Origin: Arcuatula senhousia
Taxonomy: Eukaryota; Mollusca; Bivalvia; Mytilida; Mytilidae
Reading direction: 5' to 3'
Length of the DNA: 64,000 nucleotides
Assembly (NCBI GenBank): GCA_963971305.1
Contig: OZ020316.1
Span: 15,208,745-15,272,744, forward strand
The position numbers and the translations under genes were made by a program. Below are positions 11,401 to 21,300 of this stretch, piece after piece (positions within the stretch are counted from its first letter, which is position 1; every line of letters begins with the position of its first letter). The notes under the pieces were generated by a model, which was given only the letters and a program-made list of their open reading frames with translations, made no database searches and was not told the DNA's origin.

Positions 11401-12515
11401 GAAACCACAAAAATTTTATAATGCAAAAATGACAACACCCCTTTTACTAAGAAAAACATGAAATTTTCTCCTTGCAAAAGTTAAAAAAAAACCATGCACT
11501 CATACAGTATTTGGTTATAAATGCATGTATCATGTATAAATGTTTATAAGTTGCCATATACATATAAATTAATTTAAGTTGCCCTATATGTTAATTCAAG
11601 TTGCTCTATATGTTAATTTATGTTCATAATTCTGGTTGAAGGTAACTAATGAAACATTCAAACATATGGATATGTATGGATAACATTTTTTTTTCATTTT
11701 ATAGATTGGGGCGTCAGGGTACATTGAAGATTGATAACAAAGCAGACACAGTTGTTGAGGGAACATCTCAAGGCATTCTTCAGATGTTAAATGTTGGCAG
11801 TAATCTCTTTATAGGTAGGTTATCAGCAGGAACATCTCAAAACATTCTTTAAAAGGGAGATAAGATGTATCAATAGGGCAAGTTGTAAGACCTAAAAGGC
11901 AAAGACATAATTCATAAAACTAAATGACTACATAAAAAAACTGGACATAATAACCCCCAAAATTCACACAATTACCTTATTGGAATGATCAAACTCTAAT
12001 TTCTAAGAAGAAGAAAAAACTAAACAAAAGAAAGACCCAGCTTGGTCATTTTGTTGGCAGAATTTCACAAAGAGAAAATCTGGGTTATAAAATGGTGAAT
12101 GGTGGGCATCAAGGGGTCCATGGTGGGTGTTCTGGAAATAATTTTTGTAACAGTTTCTCGGCAACTACTAATCACAGCCTCTTGATACTTGGTATGCAAT
12201 GGGAATGAATTTCCGTTCTGTCAATCACTTACATCCTGTTTAATGAAATCCTGCCATTTTTTACCAAGACAGATTTGTATTACTTTTATTACATTTATTT
12301 ACAGGTCTTTTGAATAATCAATAGGAAAGAATTACTTTAATACATTTATACTTTATTTTCTAGGTGGAGTGTCTTCTGTTGAAACCATTACTTCTAAAAG
12401 ATATACACAGAACTTTAGTGGTTGTATTTTTGACATTCACTTTATGGATAAAGGTCCCCTAAGAGCCCCTGAAGATGCTGTGAGGGGGTTCAATGTCCTG
12501 CCCTGTAACAGATAA
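2314..12515 (+). CDS. HSPG2: Perlecan-like basement-membrane proteoglycan, C-terminal part (7 exons)
   Basis: Exons 2314-2441, 3739-3907, 4357-4491, 5038-5263, 10877-10960, 11705-11814 and 12364-12515 join in one frame to about 334 codons ending in TAA; all introns are GT/AG. Order of domains: end of a laminin-G domain, two six-cysteine EGF domains, one complete laminin-G domain, stop. Perlecan ends in LG2-EGF-EGF-LG3 in just this order, whereas agrin has a single EGF before its last LG. The last LG shows KDYVSVGLKDGYVEY and YDLGSGPAVLR, close to the corresponding perlecan LG3 segments. Perlecan is a secreted heparan-sulphate proteoglycan of basement membranes; its C-terminal part (endorepellin) binds integrin and dystroglycan. 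Pikachurin/EGFLAM is the main alternative. The 5' part lies outside the window. Confidence 0.8.
2641..2930 (+). mobile_element. Fragment of the GCCCCCGCGACGACATG repeat family, in intron
   Basis: It contains the recurring phrases TTTCCATCAAGCTTT, GGTTCAGTATGACAAACT, TTCCTGTTTGGGGCC and CCATGGACACATT. The same phrases occur in order at 17019-17605 and, reverse-complemented, at 19170-19530. The left head of the family is missing here. Confidence 0.7.
3127..3477. mobile_element. MITE-like element with terminal inverted repeats, in intron
   Basis: GGGTGGCACATCGATAAT at 3148-3165 is the exact reverse complement of 3450-3467. Outside it, ATCAGGCAG at 3127-3135 pairs exactly with CTGCCTGAT at 3469-3477. 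The 350-bp inside is AT-rich and has no ORF. I find no clear target duplication, so the superfamily is unknown. Confidence 0.65.
3739..3907 (+). CDS. HSPG2: Perlecan-like exon b: LG end and first EGF domain
   Basis: Acceptor TTTTGACAG, donor GTATAC. It reads VTINSRPLDL, an LG C-terminal strand, then VVDCGE with the second LG cysteine. A six-cysteine EGF follows, from NICNRRPCLNGGTC to CVCPVKYTG, and finishes in the next exon. It ends after one base of a glycine codon. Confidence 0.85.
4357..4491 (+). CDS. HSPG2: Perlecan-like exon c: second EGF domain
   Basis: Acceptor TTTTTCAG, donor GTAAGA. It completes EGF 1 (KNCE) and encodes EGF 2, with the cysteine pattern VC..PC..PC..RCDC..HC. The loop reads CQNNAPCSITETGYRCDC. 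No calcium-binding EGF signature (D-x-D/N-E) is present at its start. Confidence 0.85.
5038..5263 (+). CDS. HSPG2: Perlecan-like exon d: first half of the final laminin-G domain
   Basis: Acceptor TTTCTTAG, donor GTATTT. It encodes GEKLSFDGEGFLEF, then VKFSIRTTQRDGLMFYQG, and DYVSVGLKDGYVEY. The LG domain follows EGF 2 almost at once. The exon ends with two bases (AG) of a serine codon. The next intron is 5.6 kb and full of repeats. Confidence 0.85.
5345..6925 (+). repeat. About nine tandem units of ~170 bp in a perlecan intron
   Basis: Each unit has GTAAGCGCAACTCCTCCTAA, then CTTGATGGATTTTGATGAAA, ATGTGCATGAAGAATTTT and ATCATTCAAGGGAGATAAT. Units start near 5350, 5595, 5765, 5935, 6100, 6270, 6495, 6665 and 6830. 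The middle units are most alike, and the last three form a slightly different subgroup. The last unit is cut at 6925 by the next inserted element. Confidence 0.8.
6926..10436 (+). mobile_element. TAGCTCACC family element, outer copy (non-coding, tandem inside)
   Basis: It starts TTAGCTCACCTGGACC with a small CCGAAGG-type hairpin and a GTCGTC tract, and ends GTGAGCGATTCAGGCTCCTG ... CTCTTGTTCT near 10436. Inside are degenerate ~490-540 bp tandem units with AACATGGCCGCCATGGCTAA, TTTGCAAATAACTCAAAAA and GGAGTTATTGCCC. It split a unit of the previous array: GAAGAATTTCTATTG ends before it and TCATCGAGTTGAGATAACTG resumes after it. Confidence 0.75.
7313..9262 (+). mobile_element. TAGCTCACC family element, inner copy nested in the outer copy
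   Basis: A second complete head (TAGCTCACCTGACCCGAAGG) starts at 7313 and its own tail (GTGAGCGATTCAGGCTCCTG) ends near 9262. On either side the host copy reads GGAGTTATTGCCTTT and CTGGATTTTTTTCAAATTTT, which are contiguous in other units. It has about four tandem internal units. Short ORFs here are by chance. Confidence 0.75.
10877..10960 (+). CDS. HSPG2: Perlecan-like exon e: final laminin-G domain, middle
   Basis: Acceptor CTTTGTAG, donor GTCAGT. AG from the previous exon plus C gives serine, then YDLGSGPAVLRSLQRVNDG. The usual LG sequence after NDG is x-WH; here it is YGHIIEVT, so the tryptophan is replaced. It ends in phase 2. Confidence 0.8.
11705..11814 (+). CDS. HSPG2: Perlecan-like exon f: final laminin-G domain
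   Basis: Acceptor TTTTATAG, donor GTAGGT. It reads RLGRQGTLKIDNKADTVVEG and ends NVGSNLFIG. The GTLKIDN strand matches the R-x-G-x-I-x-VDG core seen in LG domains. Confidence 0.85.
12364..12515 (+). CDS. HSPG2: Perlecan-like last exon: end of the final laminin-G domain and stop
   Basis: Acceptor TTTTCTAG. It reads GGVSSVETITSKRYTQNFSG, then CIFDIHF and a final VLPCNR, with TAA at 12513-12515. The two cysteines form the standard LG C-terminal disulphide. Confidence 0.85.
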
Positions 12516-14030
12516 AAACAGAACATTCATGTGAAAAGTGTGTTAAATTGTTAAATTTGTTATCATGCATGTGTGAAGATGTTGAGTTGAAACAAATTGT
12601 CTACCATGATGGAACTCTCTTTAAAGAAGACTTGAAAAGTATATGTAAAACCATAAAAGGAACAGAGTGTGAGAGTTTCTAGAAAATGGTTATGATGGTG
12701 AATTTGTTGAACAATTTTGGATGAATTTTGTTATGTCATTTATTTTTATTTGTGTGTATATTTTAACATAACTGTTGTGAAAATTCAAGAGCTTAAAATG
12801 TGAAGCAATATTTTTTTCTTTGTTTTTATTTTTAGAAATTTGCAATACGTTTTATCAGTATGATTGGAATATAAAAGGTTACAAGACAAAGCTGAAATCT
12901 AGCTACATGTACTTTTTGTACTATTTAAAGAAAAAAATAGTCTTTAGATCCATTAACTTTTGCATTAAGATCAAAAGATTTGATTTATTTTTGTAGAAAT
13001 TTGTTTCTACATTACAAATATTGTATGTGCTTACCAGTTGTATGCATTTTACATTGTGATATCTATGTATAGTAAATCCATGATTTTATATATCTCTCAT
13101 TTAAATATAGGTGCTGTATTTTTGTTTTTATTATTATTTTATTTTTTTAACCTCCCTTTTATACTTATATTTCATTTTTTATAACTACAATATTTCACAT
13201 TAGTATTTACATTTTTAATCAGAAGTCCACCATTTTTTTTAATTTTTAATATTTATATATTCTTTTTACAGAATTTAGTAAAAAGTTTGAAATCCATGTA
13301 TCCAAAATTTGGGTCTTAAATTAACAATTTATCTTCTAAAAATAAAGTAAAATAACATATGTTAAACAGTATACCCCCTCTTCCTTGAAAATGGGGTATG
13401 TCACATTATATTATAATTTGCAATGTTGTCTATTTTTGACAAATTTCTTTTTACTAATATTCAATTTAGGCCAAAACAAAGTAACATAATACTCATGACA
13501 TGTTGTGTGGTAGACAATTAAACAATATAGCTTATAGCTAAAAATGTATTCATCAAATTGTTGTAATCTATGAATCTTTATATTTTTACAATTAACAAAC
13601 AATGTCCAGTTTAGTTTTCACATAGACATCAATAAGATGATATTTCCACTTAAAAAAGATCTGAAAGTATAAATAAGTCAAAAAAGATAATTGAAATTAA
13701 GACTGTTTTGACAATATTAAGCTTTGTTTAAAATTTGTGAAACAAAGGCCAGTTTGATTTTTCAGAGTATTTCAATGTACACTTGTAAGTTTTCTGTTAT
13801 AAGTTTAAGTCATACATTTCTTTAAGCACATTGGCTAGTTTGACTTTTTTAGATGTAGTTGTTTTGGTTCTAAATGATGTACAACCTGCACACATTCAAG
13901 AACTCAGTCATAGGTTGTATATAAGGAGTATCCTTGTGTTATATTTTTAGATATTTAGGAACTTTTTTATGTCAGACTTATAATTCTTTAAGATAAACTA
14001 GATTATTATGCTTAAATAAAATATTCCAAC
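12516..14030 (+). other. Probable 3' UTR and downstream flank of the perlecan-like gene
   Basis: AT-rich, no ORF of note. AATAAA hexamers at 13341-13346 and 14015-14020 are possible poly(A) signals, but such hexamers are frequent at this base composition. I cannot tell which is used. Confidence 0.4.
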
Positions 14031-15009
14031 TTACTTAAAGTTTCTTTCATCTGTGTAGCATACAAATTAAAAAACAACATGGCTCTAGGTCCCCAGCCTG
14101 GCAAAACTTTTGACCAAGGCCTTTGACCTTTTCCTTTATGTATGAAATTCTATGAAGATGTTCAAAGTTATTCTCAAAAAACAATTTTACTCTAAAATTC
14201 ATTTGTTACCTTGAACTGGTTCCGTAGAAATGCAGTGACAGAAAATATCGCAACACAAAAAAAACCCAAATGTTTAAAAATGGTTATTGTATTGTTTTCA
14301 CACAATATGTGAGGCAATAAATAGAGATCACTCATTTCATTTCTCTGCTTCTTCTTAATTACTTGATGGATTTTCATGAAACTTTCACATAACCTTTATG
14401 ACATAGTTAAGATATGCACCTTTAATTTGGTAATTTCCTCAGATTGACATATTAAGCTTCCTATGCAAAAATATAAAGCTAGTGGAGTGTTAACAAGAAA
14501 ACAGAGACATGTTTAATGACCAGATGTAGAATTAGTGTACATGACAACCATAAAAAGATTGTAGATACATGTATTTCTGTGTATTGGAATTCCCATACTT
14601 TGAATTAATTTATTTTTGTGGGTACCAATTTTCATGGTTTGATGAAAAAGTATCAGTTGGTGGATTCTAAACTTTGTGATTCCAAAGTCCTCATTATGTA
14701 GTTCAATGTTAAATTTCCTTTTGGTAGGGTATTTGATTTTGTGGGTTATGCCCAACCATGGAAATCACAAAAATAAGAAATTTTGTGGTGCACATGTTGC
14801 TTGAGGTAATCAATACGAAATAAATATTTTGTTGGACTTAAATTTCATGGTTTCACTGTCAGTAACAGAAATCACCATAATTAATACCACAAAAATATAA
14901 TGAGACGTCAGAATGTTGTAATCGATTAAACATAGGTAATCTATAGGTTATCGTCACTAAGTGGGAATTGTCTTTACTTTTCAAAAAATTTTCGAAAAAA
15001 TTGAAGTGC
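14031..15009. other. Intergenic, no gene seen
   Basis: No coding signal. Around 14590-14860 there are phrases of the type TTTTTGTGGGTACCAATTTTC and AATTTCATGGTTTCAC. These look like ends of an old interspersed element, but I cannot define its limits. Confidence 0.4.
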
Positions 15010-16330
15010 GCAATCCATGCAAAAGAAGTCACAGCCAGCATCTGAAGCATGTATCTTGCTAACCATCTGTAGGTGCACCTTACCATACCACTTTAGATGA
15101 TGTGGTATTTGTCAGTAAGCAGGTATAGACTTTAACCATTCTTCTGTAAGTTGTCATCCATGCCGAAAATAAATAGGTCACAGCATGCATTGTGCTTAGC
15201 ACCACTAAGTGCATCAACCATACCTATATCATTATCAAAAAATCACAAAATCCCATCTTTGCACCGTTCAGCCTAAAACTTTTTCCTCATTTTCTGTTTT
15301 GTTCAATTAAATATTCAATTTATTTTCATTATTGGAGGTCTTGTTTCACTATCTAGGATAGGATTCCATATTATTGTTCAATATGTCACATAACAGTATT
15401 AAATCTGTAATCAGTATGTTATCTCTTCTTTTTCATTATAGCTGCATGAGCTAGTATACTGTATATTTAGAATGTACTTCTAACTTTGATGTTTGAAATT
15501 TTATTCAAATTCTGAGTATTATTTATGGTGTTTCGGACCTTACTGTATTAAATATTGTTAACTTTAAGAATGATGGTCCATCATCAGTTGTCAAAATCAT
15601 TCTTCTATATTTTAATACAGCTAGACAAGACACCATTTAAATCAATTAACCCATTTATTGTTTTCTGTTTCTGAGTGTCCAGGTTTTTGTGATTACCATT
15701 TCGATTCTATTAGAATTGTTGTTTATTTTTTTAACAAATCTTGTAAGTTTTTTCCTCTTTTGTATGCAATCATAGGAAGCCTATTAAATATTTGCTTGCA
15801 TCTTTTATTGCTCTGCATTTATTATTGCTTTTGATAAGGCAATTGTCAGTAAGCAGGAATGGACTTTAACCATTCTTCTGTAAGTGGTCATCCATGCGGA
15901 AAATATAGGTAACAGCCAGCATCAAAAGCATACATTGTGCTAAGCATCACTTGATGCACCTACCATACCAATATGGTTCATGTTGCACTTGTCAATAAGC
16001 TGGAATGGACTTTAACCACTCTTCTGTCAGTGGTCATCCATGTGGAAAATATAGGCCAAAGCCAGCATCCCAAGCATGCATTGTGCTAAGCACCACTAAA
16101 TGCACCTACCAAAGCAATATCATTTATGTGGCACTTGTCAGTAAGCAGAAATGGACTTAAACCATTCTTCTGTAAGTGGTAATCCATGCAGAAAATATAG
16201 GTCACAGTCAGCATCCAAAGCATTCATTGTGTTTAGCATCACTATGAGCACCTACCATTCCAATATCATTGATGTGGCACTTGTCAGTAAGCGTGTATGG
16301 ATCTAAACCATTCTTTTGTAAGTGGGTGCA
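15010..16330. repeat. Satellite of ~145-bp units, interrupted
   Basis: Recurring phrases are TTGTCAGTAAGCAGG, GACTTTAACCATTCTTCTGT, AGTGGTCATCCATG and CAGCATCCAAAGCAT. Copies begin near 15111, 15846, 15990, 16139 and 16286, with a partial one at 15010. The last four are in tandem. Between 15235 and 15840 lies unrelated AT-rich DNA. Confidence 0.7.
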
Positions 16331-16662
16331 GACGCTGATGCTGACGCCGGGGGTATATTAGCCTCCTCACCTTGGAAATAAACCTTTTTCAATTCTCGCA
16401 AAAACACGAACATTTTATTGCATGTGCTAAACTCAGATACTTCTAAAGGAAATTGAATGTAAAATTCCATATTCACAATCTGAATTGAAACTACAATTTG
16501 ACTAAAATGTTGGAAAAGGGGATTTACGACTATCACTCTCTGTAATCTTAATGTACCATGTTTGTTCAAGTTTTGGTTATGGATACATAAACCATAATTG
16601 AAAATGTCCGTGCACTTAATATCAGATACAAAGGTGTTATTCTTTTATCTGCAAAACTTGTA

Positions 16663-17695
16663 TAGTGGAATCCACTTAATCAACTAATTCTTATTTGAAT
16701 GATTCTCTTAATTGAATAAGATTTTAAAACACAAAACCTTTTCGAACACTTTTAATGTTAAAATTTCATTCAATTGCATAGAAAATCTGAGAAAAATACA
16801 AATTCCTATTAATTGACTTAAAATTTTCAAAAATCACTTTGATACCTGTCAAAATCGTATGTTTTCTAAACGAGGTCTTTGATGTGTTTGATAAAAGTTA
16901 TCAAAGCATGTTTTTACAACCTTCATTTTTGTAACATTTGTTTTTTTTAAGCATTAGGATACAATAAAAGTGTCACAAGAGTATTGTAATTAGTTTATAT
17001 AAATTGATTGGATTTTTATGCCCCCGCGACGACATGTCGGGGGGCATTAAGTTTTACTCATGTCCGTCCGTCCGTCTGTCCGTCCGTCCGTCCGTCCGTC
17101 CGTACGTCCGTACGAATTTCCGTCAAGCTTTTCTCAGAAACCGTAAATGGGAATGACTTGAAACTTGGTAGGATGGTTCAGTATTACAAACAATACGTCC
17201 TAAGCGAACTTTAGACCTGTCGGACATCTACTTCCTGTTTGGGGCTGGACCGATACCAAAATTGACATGAAAATTTCCGTCAAGCTTTTCTCAGAAACTG
17301 TACATGGGAATGACTTGAAACTTGGTAGGATGGTTCAGTATGACAAACTATATGTCCTAAGCGAATTTTAGACCTTTCGGACTTCTACTTCCTGTTTGGG
17401 GCTGGACCGATACCAAAATTGACATGAAATTTTCCGTCAAGCTTTTCTCAGAAACCGTACATGGGAACGATTTGAAACTTGGTAGGATGGTTAAGTATGA
17501 TTAACTATGCGTCCTAAGCGACTTTCAGACCTTTCGGACTTCAACTTTTTATTTGAGGCCAGCGGGGGCATCCGTGTCCCATGGACACATTCTTCCTTTA
17601 TTTGTTAAAAATTGACATTTCACTTTATGGGGTCATTTGGTTAATTGTATAAATTTATATGACAAATCGATTACGCAAATAAGAGGAATCCACTG
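16663..17695. mobile_element. pogo/Tc2-like non-autonomous element, interrupted
   Basis: Left end TAGTGGAATCCACTTAAT; the right end read on the - strand is CAGTGGATTCCTCTTATT. Both are flanked by TA (16661-16662 and 17696-17697), the target of Tc1/mariner-pogo elements. Tc2/pogo ends are often of the CAGTGGA type. The inside has no transposase. The interior was later interrupted by the repeat at 17019-17605. Confidence 0.55.
17019..17605 (+). mobile_element. GCCCCCGCGACGACATG repeat family, complete-looking copy
   Basis: Head GCCCCCGCGACGACATGTCG with a GGGGGGCATTAAG continuation, then a (GTCC)n tract at 17060-17110, three tandem ~145-170 bp units with TTTCCGTCAAGCTTTTCTCA, and tail GCGGGGGCATCCGTGTCCCA with TGGACACATTC. 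An ORF at 17008-17214 is only the GTCC tract read in frame. Confidence 0.75.
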
Positions 17696-17775
17696 TACAA
17701 ATAGACTTTTGGTGTTGCTGGGTTGGGCTTCCACAACCTTTGCAGACATGTAACAAAAAAATAAATAAGTATGAA

Positions 17776-17781
17776 TTTATT
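17776..17781 (-). terminator. Possible poly(A) signal of the LRR gene
   Basis: AATAAA on the - strand, about 365 nt after the stop codon at 18146. It is not unique in this AT-rich sequence, so the call is weak. Confidence 0.2.
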
Positions 17782-18145
17782 AATGAAATGAATATACAAT
17801 ATGATGTAAATAATGAAATTATCACAGAATGCAACAACAGTAATAATAAACTGACCTTAAAACAAATTTGAGTTTCAAAGAAAAGTATCAATTGATTTAC
17901 AGCTAAGATTTTTCTCGACAATTGCATAATAGAAGTTGTTCTTTGATAACTTTATGTAAAGACAGTATTGATGAATACAATTAACTTCTGCAATGTCAAT
18001 AGTTCCACTTTTTTTTGGAAAAGTTCAAAACTCTTGACCTCATATGTTTAAAATAACAATATAAGCAAGGTTGTTAACAGCCAAGAGAAACTCAACATGT
18101 TTTGATATTTGGACGGAATAACAAAAAGTTAAAATAAAACAGTCT

Positions 18146-18370
18146 TCAATAAACAGTTAAGTTTTTCACAACAATGACATCAGAGCCTCTAGGGTTCTTT
18201 CCCCTTGGTTGCCACGACGGTACATCATCACCATAGCTAGGAGCGTAATAGTAATGACGGCTGATTTGTGTGTTGAGCTCACAGAGCTTGGTGACACCAT
18301 CAACAACATAAGCCTGTACGTCTGTATTCTCCTTGATTAATCTGTTGTTGTCTATCAGGTTGGCAAAAGC
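18146..18370 (-). CDS. LRR gene last exon and stop
   Basis: Acceptor TATTTCAG ends at 18371. It encodes AFANLIDNNRLIKENTDVQA, then VDGVTKLCELNTQISRHYYY and a tail rich in W, P, G and K. TGA is at 18148-18146. The tail is not LRR and probably caps the horseshoe. Confidence 0.8.
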   Translation of the reverse strand, partial: AFANLIDNNRLIKENTDVQAYVVDGVTKLCELNTQISRHYYYAPSYGDDVPSWQPRGKNPRGSDVIVVKNLTVY

Positions 18371-21300
18371 CTGAAATAGAAATTACGATTTTTAAATCTA
18401 CCTTAATGAAACATTGAAATCAAAATTTGAATGTATATTCAAGAAATTCTTTGTTGTGGTCTTCAATTTCTTTGGTTTGTAATTTGCTTTTTTGTTTGTG
18501 TGAACATTTGGGACAGATCATCCCTGTTAAATGATGAAAGGATAATCCAACAACAAGAAGCAATATCAATCAGTTAACAAGAAAAGAGGCTTAAATGATA
18601 ATGGTCTTAAAATCCATTTTGAAAGCTTTATATATGAGTGAATAAAAGCTTCTTCTTATGGATTTAAGTATGTTAAACAAGTAAATGTGTCTCCTTCAAC
18701 ACTGAAGGCCTACTCAGAACATGCTTGAATCACATTTTGTTGTTGTTGCAATAAGTATACAAAAAATATGAAGATCTGACTTATGAAATCATTATAATGC
18801 CTAGGTACCACTGCAATTGGACAAACAGACAAAAATGCTATCTACTCCTCAATTTTTATTGGCCGGCATGAAAATTCCAACTTACAATAGCAGCAGGTTC
18901 TTCCAGCTTGTTTCCCCAGATGTAGATATTTGTCAGAGTTCTGTTAGTCTTCATAGCATCAGCCAGAGCACACAGACCTTTACTTCCTATGTTATTGGTG
19001 GTGACTACCAGACTGGAAAGAAAGAAAAATCTTTATGTACAATAGCTATGGCAAGTAGAACTTTACATCCTATGTTATTGGTGGTGACTAACAGGCTAGA
19101 AAAAGTAAATTTAATTTTTACAACATTTATCTTTACAGTGTATTGAAGTTTTTTAAATAAAGAAGGAATGTGTCAATGGGACACAGATGCCCTCGCCAGC
19201 CCCAAACAGGAAGTAAAAGTCAGACAGGTGTATAAGTTGCTTAGGACATACAGTTTGGCATACTGAACCATCCTACCAACTTCAAATCATTCTCCTGTTC
19301 AGTTTCTGAGAAAAGCTTGATGGAAATTTTCTTCTTGACCCAGTTCCAAACTGGAAGTAGAAGTCTGAAGGTCTGAAAGTCACTTATGACGTACAGTTAG
19401 TCATACTGAACCACCCTTAACCAAGTTTTAAGTCATTCCCTTGTACAGTTCCTGGGAAAAGTTTGATGGGAATTTGTACAGACATGAGTAAAACTTAATT
19501 CCCCCTACCTGTCATCCCAAGGGGCATAAAATAAATATATAAAAAATTAATATAAATTAATATAATTATATTAAAAATAATATAAATTTTAATATTAAGT
19601 AGTTTTCAGACATCTACATTGATATTTTATGGAACTGCTCTTAAAAGAAATACTTTACAACTAAGACCAAATGAGACTTTTGTAGAGCTTATTGTGATTT
19701 TTTGCTGGGATAATTGCTGTAGTGATTAGCCAGGGCTATAGTTACGATCGCCTTTCAGTAACTGACCAATCAAAAGCAAGATGATGGTTGTGTTGCCTCA
19801 ACACATATCAATACATGCTTCCTTTTCCACACTAAACATAAACAATCTTTAAAATTTGTAGCTATCCATACTTGCAGTACTTTGATTTCCATCTGCAATG
19901 GTTTGCATGGAGGGTGAAATCATAAAAAATACTATTTTTTATCTTTAAAGAGCCATAACCCCTATGAGAGGTCATCCAATCAAAAAGCGGATAATTATTT
20001 AATTGCATGTCATACATTATTCCAGTAAAAGTTCAGTCAATTTGGTTCAGTGGTTTCAAAGGAGATTTCCTAACTGTTAACAAATGATGGACAACAATGG
20101 ATGCATAGTGATGGCATAAACTGTTGTGGCCTTTAACGAAAAAAGCAAATAGGTATAAAAATTGACAATTACATACCTTTTGAGGTTAGTATTGAGTGTG
20201 GCCAGAGCATCAGCGATGTGAATAGCGCCATCGTCCTCCAATCTGTTGTAGCCTACATCAAGGACCTCTATGGCAGTGTTGTGTTGTAATACTTTAGACA
20301 GCTCCTTTATCCCATCTCTTGTAAATCTATTGCTGGTTAAGAAATAAAATAATATGAAATACATTTGTATATAGGATAATTACGAAGAGGTCAAAGTTGA
20401 ACTGAAAAGAGTATGAAAAATCCATTATTGGTATATAAAAACATCTGAATGAAATCTTGACTGTTGCGATTTTCATTACTCCAGTATATCTTCAACATTT
20501 TAACTTTTTATGCATGATTTCCCCTCTTAGTTAATTTGCTGTACTGTTTACCCTTTTCATAATATAGAATTTAGTTGATGACCAATAGCACAATACAGTA
20601 TCAAAGCTATTCCACAAATAGTAGATGAGAAATTGGACCAAATTTACAAACTTTACAACACAAAACTTAACTGACAAAAAATTGAATTTGAGTTGCATAA
20701 AGAGATATGACCCTGTAATTTTGAATATTTTTTAATATTTTCCATATAATTCTCCCAAAGACCCCCTATTTTCTTTTCATTGTTTTTATGATCATGGCTA
20801 AATAATCAGACATGAATAAAATCAGATTTTATTATATTTGCATGCTTTATGAATTAAAAAACTGTTTTTGTCTTGAGGTGTCTAATTTCCCACCCAATTC
20901 TTAAAATATCTTTTAAACTTACTCTTGTACATGTTATTTTTTTTTTTATTCAAGTAATTTTTCAGTTTGACAGGGAAATTTGGTTAGGAGCTGTAGGAAA
21001 AAGAGGTTCCAGAAGATTCTTTAAAATTGCGTGTCCTCCTGTTTAAAAATTTCTGGATCTGCTGCAGATGAGTTTTTCTATCATGAGTGATCATTCTAAG
21101 GAACATTTTATTTCTTTTCAGGTGTGTATCTCCTTAATGCAGTTTATTTGATTTGTGTGAGATTTGTTGTTTAAGGTGTGAGCAGATTTTGTCTAAGTAA
21201 TTTCTTAGTTTCAACATTCAAAAGCCCTGTTCCTAAGTACTTCTTTGCTTTATCTTAAAAAAATTCAACAGAACCTCTGCTTACCAGCTAATATCTAAGA

